Origin: an uncultured Collinsella sp.
GTDB taxonomy: Bacteria; Actinomycetota; Coriobacteriia; Coriobacteriales; Coriobacteriaceae
Length of the DNA stretch: 25,757 nucleotides
Direction: 5' to 3'
NCBI GenBank assembly: GCA_902470345.1
Contig: CABRGB010000024.1
Location: 1-25,757, forward strand
In this document: positions 1 to 5,762 of the stretch, piece after piece
Layout: the number at the start of each line of letters is the position of its first letter
Position numbering within the stretch: position 1 is the first letter of the stretch
Notes under the pieces: generated by a model
What the model was told of the DNA's origin: nothing
What the model saw: only the letters and a program-made list of their open reading frames with translations
The model's database searches: none
Program-made: the position numbers and the translations under genes

Positions 1-415
1 CAGGAAATGCGGAAAGGTCGATGTGCTTTGCCTGGCACTCGGCCAAAAGCTGTCGACGGTCCGTCCCGCTCCAGCAAACCACCTGGGCGGAGTAGCGACC
101 GATCCAATCGCTGAGCCTTTTAATCACCACGTAGAGCGGATCGGCCATCGCGGTGTCCACGGCCGATATCCCCGTAAGCTCGCGGACGGGAAACGCAACG
201 CCTTCGGTAAATTCCGTCTGCACAAACTGTGAGAACTCGCCCATAACGTTGCCGTGGTAATCGAGCTTGACGGCGCCGACCTCGATAATCTCGTTGCGCA
301 GTCCACGGCGCTGGCGCTGCTTTGGCACCGGCGCAAACTCAAAGTCCAGCACGATCTGGCGTGCAAAGTTCGTCGTATCGATAGCCGAGATACACGGCGT
401 CTTTTCAGCTGACAC
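1..415 (-). CDS. DEDD-family 3'-5' exonuclease (RNase T/DnaQ type), 5' part only
   Basis: An open frame starts at a GTG (413-415) and runs off the left edge, so only the first 138 codons are present. An in-frame TGA lies a few codons upstream, and a GGAGAAAGG-like ribosome-binding site sits about 8 nt before the GTG, which fixes the start. The protein shows the Exo I motif of DEDD nucleases as IVLDFEF (the paired acidic residues are D and E), followed by NEIIEVGAVKLD and an ELTGIS segment. This layout is typical of RNase T/DnaQ exonuclease domains that bind two metal ions through acidic residues. Exo II and III would lie later, partly outside the window. It probably trims RNA or DNA 3' ends; the substrate cannot be told from this fragment. 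Confidence 0.75.
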   Translation of the reverse strand, partial: MSAEKTPCISAIDTTNFARQIVLDFEFAPVPKQRQRRGLRNEIIEVGAVKLDYHGNVMGEFSQFVQTEFTEGVAFPVRELTGISAVDTAMADPLYVVIKRLSDWIGRYSAQVVCWSGTDRRQLLAECQAKHIDLSAFP

Positions 416-577
416 GGTTAGGGCCTTTCTCCGTCAACTGCCGCTTGCTACATAGGCGGCTACATTGCCGTAAGGATAGGCGCCCGTGCGGACATGAAAG
501 CGGGGCGCAATACCATGCGCTGGTCGCACGCCATGCAGACGGCCCCAAGAGAATCGCCCGCTCTATTCAAATGCATG

Positions 578-623
578 AAAAAGATTTAGGCCCGGTGACT
601 TGAATCAGCGGTCATCCCGGGCC
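578..623 (-). terminator. Rho-independent terminator
   Basis: On the minus strand the arms GGCCCGG(GA)TGAC (611-623) and GTCACCGGGCC (589-599) pair with a small bulge and an 11-nt loop. They are followed by TAAATCTTTTT. It sits directly behind the short ORF at 626-715. Confidence 0.6.
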
Positions 624-625
624 CA

Positions 626-715
626 TCAGAGCTCGTAGAGCTCTTGGTTGCTTTGGTCTCGCTCTTCACGGCGCTTATCGAACTTTCCGAGGCACTCAAG
701 CAGCATTCGAAGCAT
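626..715 (-). CDS. Short ORF (29 aa), possible small protein or 3' remnant
   Basis: A minus-strand frame reads MLRMLLECLGKFDK and then a charged stretch ending ...NQELYEL before TGA. The composition (R/E/D/Q-rich, helical) is protein-like, and the stop is followed almost at once by a terminator, as expected at the end of a real transcript. There is no clear ribosome-binding site, and an in-frame TAA lies a few codons upstream, so this may be the decayed tail of a larger gene rather than an expressed peptide. I do not recognise a family. Confidence 0.2.
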   Translation of the reverse strand: MLRMLLECLGKFDKRREERDQSNQELYEL

Positions 716-870
716 AACAAGTCGCTGCCATTAAGGCGCTGACCTCTTGACCAAGCTACGGCGCTGCCCAGCTATCACCCTTGGGCCGCCGTCAACTTTA
801 TTCTATCCGCGAGCATCTGGTTTACCAAATGGATTTTCGGTAAAGGAAGCACGGCACGCCCACAAAACCA

Positions 871-2166
871 CTACGCCCCAAGTGCCGCCATGGGAATCAC
901 CGCCACGCCGTCGTCGCGCGTGTAGGCAATGCTCCCCTTTCCAACCACGACCGCCAAAAACGCCGGCGCGGCATTCTGGGCGGCAGGATTGGAGAGCACT
1001 TTCCTCTCCAGCGCCTTGAGATTTCTCGCTCCATCGTCTGCTTTCGCATCACTCAGCTTGACCTCGATGGCTCCCCAGCGCCCGTCGTGCTCAACGATCA
1101 GATCGACCTCAAGGCCCTTCTCATCTCGGAAATAATGGACACTGTTGTCGACACCGCCGTAGGTGGAAAGGAACACGCGCATGTCGCGCAGGACGAGATT
1201 CTCAAAGAGCATCCCCAGCGTTTGCATATCGCCAAGCAGCCGCTCAGGGGTAGCCCCCAGCAACGCCGCCGCAAGTGACGGGTCACAGAAGTAGCGCTTG
1301 GGGCGCACGCGAACGCGGGCCTTCGAGCGCATGGGCGGCTCCCATCCGCACAGGTCCTCGGTCAGCTTGAGCCTGTTGAAGAGGTCCAAGTACGCAGCGA
1401 TGGTCCTCTCGTCGGGGCCCGCCTCACCGTACGAGGCGTCCTTTACGAGCGTCTTGTACGTGACAGCCTGGCTCTCGTTCATGGCAAGAGCTCGCAAAAG
1501 GCCGTGTGCAAGCTCGGGCGACATGCCCTCGTCCAGCACGTTGACGTCGAGCACCGAGTGCACGTACTGGCTTGCCGTCTCTCGCGCAAGATCTTCCGAA
1601 AGCCCAAGATTTGCAGGCCAACCGCCCCTGCAGCACCAGCGGGCGACGTCATCCACCGTGCTCTCGCGACGCTGAGGGGCAAAATCCTCGCCCTTAAAGA
1701 GGCTTGCCAGTGACACGAGCGGCTCGCCGTCGCCCGACTCACACAGGGCCATGGGGCGCATTGACAGACGGGCGATCCTACCCGTGCCGGAATGACGAAC
1801 ATGGCTGCGCTCCTCGCTTTTGAGCGCGGTCGAGCCCGTGAGCAAAAGTGTCCCCCGTTCGTTGCCGCTCGCGTCCACGAAACGCCGGGCGGCATCCCAA
1901 ACCTCGGGCACCTCCTGCCATTCATCGACCAGGTGTGGCGCATCGCCGATGAGCGCCAGGCTTGGGTCGACCTCTGCCGCCGCACGCTGCGCAGGCTCAT
2001 CGAGCCTGGAGACGCTCGCCGAGCGAGAGAGCGCCGTCCAGGTCTTGCCGCACCATTTGGGGCCGTTGATCTCCACACAGCCAAACGCCCGCATAAGGGT
2101 GTCGAGGCGCTCCTCTATGAGCCGGGGCCTATATCCCTTTTGGGTCAATCTCTTTGGTGCATCCAC
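871..2166 (-). CDS. AAA ATPase with C-terminal DUF4143 (PD-(D/E)XK-like) domain
   Basis: This 431-aa protein has the two-part structure of the AAA_14/DUF4143 family. The Walker A motif is GPKWCGKT (residues 35-42), a Walker B-like LVDEWQ is at 79-84, and a sensor-type LLLTGST is at 107-113. The C-terminal domain carries EVDLIVE (353-359) and AIEVKLS (366-372), which match the E/D...EXK pattern of PD-(D/E)XK nuclease-like folds. The start is a GTG (2164-2166) with a GAGAGGGA stretch about 11 nt upstream. The family is common and mobile in gut bacteria, but its biological role is not established and I do not assign one. It stands alone, downstream of the xanthine dehydrogenase operon terminator, and is preceded by a 23-bp repeat array that probably regulates it. 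Confidence 0.85.
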   Translation of the reverse strand: MDAPKRLTQKGYRPRLIEERLDTLMRAFGCVEINGPKWCGKTWTALSRSASVSRLDEPAQRAAAEVDPSLALIGDAPHLVDEWQEVPEVWDAARRFVDASGNERGTLLLTGSTALKSEERSHVRHSGTGRIARLSMRPMALCESGDGEPLVSLASLFKGEDFAPQRRESTVDDVARWCCRGGWPANLGLSEDLARETASQYVHSVLDVNVLDEGMSPELAHGLLRALAMNESQAVTYKTLVKDASYGEAGPDERTIAAYLDLFNRLKLTEDLCGWEPPMRSKARVRVRPKRYFCDPSLAAALLGATPERLLGDMQTLGMLFENLVLRDMRVFLSTYGGVDNSVHYFRDEKGLEVDLIVEHDGRWGAIEVKLSDAKADDGARNLKALERKVLSNPAAQNAAPAFLAVVVGKGSIAYTRDDGVAVIPMAALGA

Positions 2167-2199
2167 AGACGGCCGTCCCTCTCTATCACGCGATATGCG

Positions 2200-2314
2200 A
2201 AATTACGCCATTCTCAATGCTGATTTTACGCTACTTTCAATGTAGTTTTTACGCCATGACAGATGTAGTTTTTACGCCATTTTCATTGAAGGTTTTACGC
2301 TTGGCATCCTTAGC
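2200..2314. repeat. Five-unit 23-bp tandem repeat array upstream of the ATPase gene
   Basis: The core TACGC begins at 2204, 2227, 2250, 2273 and 2296, so the spacing is exactly 23 bp each time. The plus-strand unit is close to TTTTTACGCCATTTTCAA followed by TGTAG. Units 2 to 4 are best conserved, unit 1 is slightly diverged, and unit 5 keeps mainly the GTTTTACGC part. The array ends about 34 bp before the GTG start of the ATPase gene. It is AT-rich in an otherwise GC-rich window. The position suggests a multi-site operator or the promoter region itself; this is inference. Confidence 0.85.
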
Positions 2315-2375
2315 GCGACGCTCGCTCAACCCCTGACCACCGGATTGCCCGAATTCCGGGATGCTGTCTCCGCTC

Positions 2376-2412
2376 AAAACAAAAGGCCCTAGCTCGCGAT
2401 GGAGCCGGGGCC
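2376..2412 (-). terminator. Terminator of the purine/molybdenum enzyme operon
   Basis: On the minus strand GGCCC and GGGCC pair (2408-2412 with 2385-2389), with an inner GCTC/GAGC stem, followed by TTTTGTTTT. It lies about 70 nt downstream of the xanthine dehydrogenase stop codon. Confidence 0.7.
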
Positions 2413-2481
2413 AAAGGCGCAGCGTATGTAGTTGATGCTGAGCGCGAACAGCCCGTCAGCAATGGCCGTGCGCGTCCTACC

Positions 2482-5259
2482 CTACCCGCGGTGACGGGCG
2501 CGGCTGTACGGCGTATCCACCATGGGCAGATCTGGACGCAGCTTGCCGTCAAACGCGCGGTAGGCGTTCTGTACGGCGGGCGCCGTGGGGATCGTTGCGA
2601 TCTCGCCGATGCCCTTGCCGCCATATGCCACAGGCAGCAGCTCGTCCTTCTCCACGTAGATGGCGTGGATATCCGGAATCTCGGGCGCGCGGAACAGTCC
2701 GAGCGTGCCGTACCTGGCCTGGGGTACGCAGTCCTTGAGCGGCCAGTCCTCGGTAAGCGCATAGCCCATACCCATGAGCACGCCGCCTTCGATCTGACCT
2801 TGAATCGAGATGGGGTTGACCACCTTGCCGGAATCGTGTGCGGCATAGACCTCGCTCACGCGGCCGTCATCATCCAGAATGACCACATGCGTGGCAAAGC
2901 CGTAGCAGATGTGGCTCTTGGGGTTGGGAACGTCGGCGCCCAGCTTGTCGGTCGGCTCCAGATACACGTAGCCAAACTCGCATCCCTCGAGCGCCTTGAT
3001 GGCGGCCGCGGGATCCTGAGGATGCATGCCCTGGCCGGCGACGAGTTCCTGCGTGTGCAGCTGATAGGCGCGACCGTCGTCGTACTCAATCTTGACACCG
3101 TCACCATGCGCGCTCACGGGAGCATCGGGTGCGGGCTTGCCGGCCTCGATGCCAACCATGGCATCGCGCAGCAGGAAGGCGGCACCGCGTACGGCCTCGC
3201 CGGTCACGACCGTCTGACGCGAGCCAGACGTGGTGCCGGAGTCGGGAGCGTTCTCGGTGGAACACTCGCCGTTGGCGATGCAGCGAAGCGGCAGACCGCA
3301 GGCCTCGGCAACGTCTTGCAAAAAGACGGTGTTGCAGCCCTGGCCGATGTCGGACGTGGCGGCATAGACCACGGCCACGCCGTTCTCGACGCGAATCTTG
3401 CAGCGGCCGGCGTCGGGCAGGCCAACGCCCACGCCAGCGTTCTTCATAGCGCAGGCAATGCCGGCGTGGCCGGGATGCGCATAGTAGGCATCCTTGACCT
3501 CGAGCAGTGTCTCCTTAAGCGCCGTGGAGCAGTCGGCAATCTGGCCGTTGGGCAGAACCTCACCCGGCTCGATGGCGTTACGGTAGCGAATCTCCCACGG
3601 ATCCAGGCCGACCTTCTCGGCCAGCAGGTCGATCAGGCTCTCGAGCGCAAATTCGGACTGGCAAACGCCAAAGCCTCGGTACGCACCGGCGGGCGGGTTG
3701 TTGGTGTAGTAGCCAAAGCCGCGAATGTCGGTATTCTGGTACTTGTAGGGGCCGACGGCATGCGTACAGGCGCGCTCGAGCACCGGGCCGCACAGCGACG
3801 CGTAGGCGCCGGTGTCAAAGTTGATCTCGCAATCCAGACCGGTAAAGTTGCCCTCGGCGTCGCAACCCAGTGTAAAGGTACCGTCCATGGCGTGGCGCTT
3901 GGGATGGAATGCAAGCGACTCGGCACGAGTGAGCTTGCACTTCACAGGACGCTGGAACTTATAGGCAGCGAGCGCGGCCAGGTGCTGGATGGACACGTCC
4001 TCCTTGCCGCCAAAGCCGCCGCCCACGAGCATGGTCTCGACGACCACACGCTCGGGTTCGCTATCCCAGCCAAACATGTGGGCGCACTCTTTGCGCGTAT
4101 CGTAGGCGCCCTGGTCGGTCGACTGCACCTTGACGCCGTTCTTGTACGGGAAGGCGACGGCGCACTCGGGCTCCAAGAAGGCATGCTCGGTAAAGGGTGT
4201 GGTAAAGCGCTGTGTCACGGTAAACGCGCTCTCCGCCAGCGCCTTGGCGGCGTCGCCGCGCGTCACATGGCGGCTCTGGCACACGTTGTCCTTGAGCTCC
4301 ACCGTGTTGCCAAAGGCAAAAAAACTGTCGTGCAGGCGCGGGGCGTCGGCCGCCTTGGCCTCGACAATGTTACGCACGGGCTCCAGCGGCTCGTAATCAA
4401 TCTTTACGAGCTTCTTGGCCTTCTCGAGCGTCGCCTCGTCCTCGGCAACCACCAGCACGATGGCATCGCCCACGCAGCGGGTGATATCGCCCTGAGCGAT
4501 CATGACGTCCCAGTCCTGGATAAGGTGGCCGACCTGGTTGACCGGCACGTCCTCGGCGCGCAGGATGCCCACCACGCCGGGCAGGGCCTCGGCCTTGGAG
4601 GTATCGATGGAGAGCACGCGGGCGCGCGGATACTTGGAGCGCACAGCGCTGGCGTAGGTCAGACCCGGCTGATCAAGCTCGTCGATGTCGTCGGGATACT
4701 TGCCCTCGCCGAGCACCTTCTTGCGCACGTCAATACGGAAGGCGCGCTTGCCCACGCCGTAGTCGTCGCCGCGCTCCAAGTCCTCGTCGATCTGTTTTTC
4801 GCCGCGGAGCACCGCGGCTGCCAGCGAAATGCCCTCAATAATCTTCTTGTAGCCGGTGCAGCGGCAGACATTGCCGCGGATGGCGTACTTGATCTGCTCC
4901 TCGGTGGGTTCGGGGTCCTCGGCGATGAGCGCTGCGCCCGCCATGACCATACCGGGGATGCAAAAGCCGCACTGTACGGCGCCCACGGCGCCAAAGGCGT
5001 ACACAAAGGCCTCGCGCACGTCCTCGGGCAGGCCCTCGACGGTCACGATGTTGCGGCCGGCGGCAAGCGCGGTGGTCAGCACGCAGGCCTTGACGGCCGC
5101 ACCGTCCACGTGGATGGTGCAGGTACCGCATGCGCCCTCGGAGCAGCCGTCCTTGGCGGAATGGATATGCAGGTCGTCGCGCAGGTAGCGCAGCAGCGGT
5201 TTGTTTTGGGTCGTCGTGCGCTCAACGCCGTTAACGGTAAAAGTGAATTCCTGTGCCAT
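2482..5259 (-). CDS. xdh: Xanthine dehydrogenase-type molybdenum hydroxylase (2Fe-2S and Mo-binding domains fused)
   Basis: This 925-aa protein oxidises or reduces a purine-like ring at a molybdopterin centre. The N-terminal domain has a plant-type 2Fe-2S site (C39, C44, C47, C59) and a second 2Fe-2S site (C97, C100, C132, C134). The aldehyde oxidase/xanthine dehydrogenase Mo domain follows, with GGGFGGKE (413-420), GAYRGFG (525-531), DIGQG (636-640) and GKGIGE (882-887), whose last Glu matches the catalytic base of the family. Fusion without an FAD domain, next to ygfK and ssnA, fits the group annotated as selenium-dependent xanthine dehydrogenase or XdhD-like. No in-frame TGA is present, so any selenium would be in the cofactor. 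An AAGGGA ribosome-binding site precedes the ATG. It is the last gene of the operon, 12 nt after the ferredoxin. The substrate (xanthine, urate or another purine) is inferred. Confidence 0.9.
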   Translation of the reverse strand: MAQEFTFTVNGVERTTTQNKPLLRYLRDDLHIHSAKDGCSEGACGTCTIHVDGAAVKACVLTTALAAGRNIVTVEGLPEDVREAFVYAFGAVGAVQCGFCIPGMVMAGAALIAEDPEPTEEQIKYAIRGNVCRCTGYKKIIEGISLAAAVLRGEKQIDEDLERGDDYGVGKRAFRIDVRKKVLGEGKYPDDIDELDQPGLTYASAVRSKYPRARVLSIDTSKAEALPGVVGILRAEDVPVNQVGHLIQDWDVMIAQGDITRCVGDAIVLVVAEDEATLEKAKKLVKIDYEPLEPVRNIVEAKAADAPRLHDSFFAFGNTVELKDNVCQSRHVTRGDAAKALAESAFTVTQRFTTPFTEHAFLEPECAVAFPYKNGVKVQSTDQGAYDTRKECAHMFGWDSEPERVVVETMLVGGGFGGKEDVSIQHLAALAAYKFQRPVKCKLTRAESLAFHPKRHAMDGTFTLGCDAEGNFTGLDCEINFDTGAYASLCGPVLERACTHAVGPYKYQNTDIRGFGYYTNNPPAGAYRGFGVCQSEFALESLIDLLAEKVGLDPWEIRYRNAIEPGEVLPNGQIADCSTALKETLLEVKDAYYAHPGHAGIACAMKNAGVGVGLPDAGRCKIRVENGVAVVYAATSDIGQGCNTVFLQDVAEACGLPLRCIANGECSTENAPDSGTTSGSRQTVVTGEAVRGAAFLLRDAMVGIEAGKPAPDAPVSAHGDGVKIEYDDGRAYQLHTQELVAGQGMHPQDPAAAIKALEGCEFGYVYLEPTDKLGADVPNPKSHICYGFATHVVILDDDGRVSEVYAAHDSGKVVNPISIQGQIEGGVLMGMGYALTEDWPLKDCVPQARYGTLGLFRAPEIPDIHAIYVEKDELLPVAYGGKGIGEIATIPTAPAVQNAYRAFDGKLRPDLPMVDTPYSRARHRG

Positions 5260-5271
5260 GGTGATTCCCTT

Positions 5272-5751
5272 CTACACGCCGGCGGCGATGCCGGTGCGGT
5301 CGTGGATAGCGCCATGCGGGCAGACGACGGCGCACATGCCGCACGACAGGCAGTCCGCGCCGTCGATATGGGCGCAGTTGTCCTCGATGCGGATAGCGCC
5401 GGCGGGGCACTTTTTGGCGCACATGCCGCAACCGATGCAGCTGGTGTCGCAGATCTTGCGCGCAATGGCGCCCTTATCGGTGTTGTTGCAGCGCACCAGG
5501 ATGTTCTGGTAGCCGGGAACGAAGGCAATCACGCGCTGCGGGCACGCCATGCCGCACAGGCCACAGCCCGTGCACTTGGAGCGATCCACGCGGGCGACGC
5601 CATCGACCAGCACAATGGCACCGTGGGGGCAGGCCGTAACGCAGGCGCCACAGCCAATGCAGCCTTCGCTGCAACGGGCGTCGCCGCCTGCGGAAGCACA
5701 GCCGCTTCCGCAGGCAACGTAGGCCACGTTATGTTGAATGGATTTGGCCAT
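5272..5751 (-). CDS. Ferredoxin-like protein with four 4Fe-4S motifs
   Basis: The 159-aa product is built almost entirely from four 4Fe-4S binding motifs. Cysteines lie at 31, 34, 37 and 41; at 60, 63, 66 and 70; at 105, 108, 111 and 115; and at 134, 137, 140 and 144. Extra cysteines at 14, 18, 27, 78... up to 101 suggest further cluster or metal ligands. The CIGCGxC...CPxGAI pattern resembles the ferredoxin region of RnfB-type proteins, but there is no membrane segment. It is 11 nt after ygfK and 12 nt before xdh, so the three are almost surely co-translated. The likely role is to carry electrons between the Mo enzyme and YgfK or a central ferredoxin/NADH pool. The exact partners are inferred. 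Its ribosome-binding site is weak (AGGCGAG), consistent with translational coupling. Confidence 0.85.
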   Translation of the reverse strand: MAKSIQHNVAYVACGSGCASAGGDARCSEGCIGCGACVTACPHGAIVLVDGVARVDRSKCTGCGLCGMACPQRVIAFVPGYQNILVRCNNTDKGAIARKICDTSCIGCGMCAKKCPAGAIRIEDNCAHIDGADCLSCGMCAVVCPHGAIHDRTGIAAGV

Positions 5752-5762
5752 AAGAGACTCGC

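Larger units (their letters stand above)
416..870. other. 455-bp region between exonuclease and ATPase genes
   Basis: This stretch holds no convincing full-length gene. It contains a minus-strand terminator (578-623) and a 29-codon minus-strand ORF directly before it (626-715), both listed separately. Positions 443-466 can form a short GCCGC/GCGGC hairpin in the exonuclease upstream region. An AT-rich TTTACC/GGTAAA hairpin at about 820-843 lies downstream of the ATPase stop codon and might act as a weak terminator. I see nothing else that can be supported. Confidence 0.5.

Noticed and set aside
747..1019. A 90-codon plus-strand frame at the end of the ATPase gene
   Set aside because: No ribosome-binding site or family match; half of it overlaps the ATPase gene in antisense.
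2200..2314. CRISPR array or replication iterons
   Set aside because: The 23-bp units are contiguous with no spacers, so it is not CRISPR. There is no replication initiator gene nearby, so an origin is not supported.
2482..5259. Selenocysteine in the xanthine dehydrogenase-type protein
   Set aside because: The frame has no internal TGA. Selenium, if used, would be a labile cofactor and cannot be seen in the sequence.
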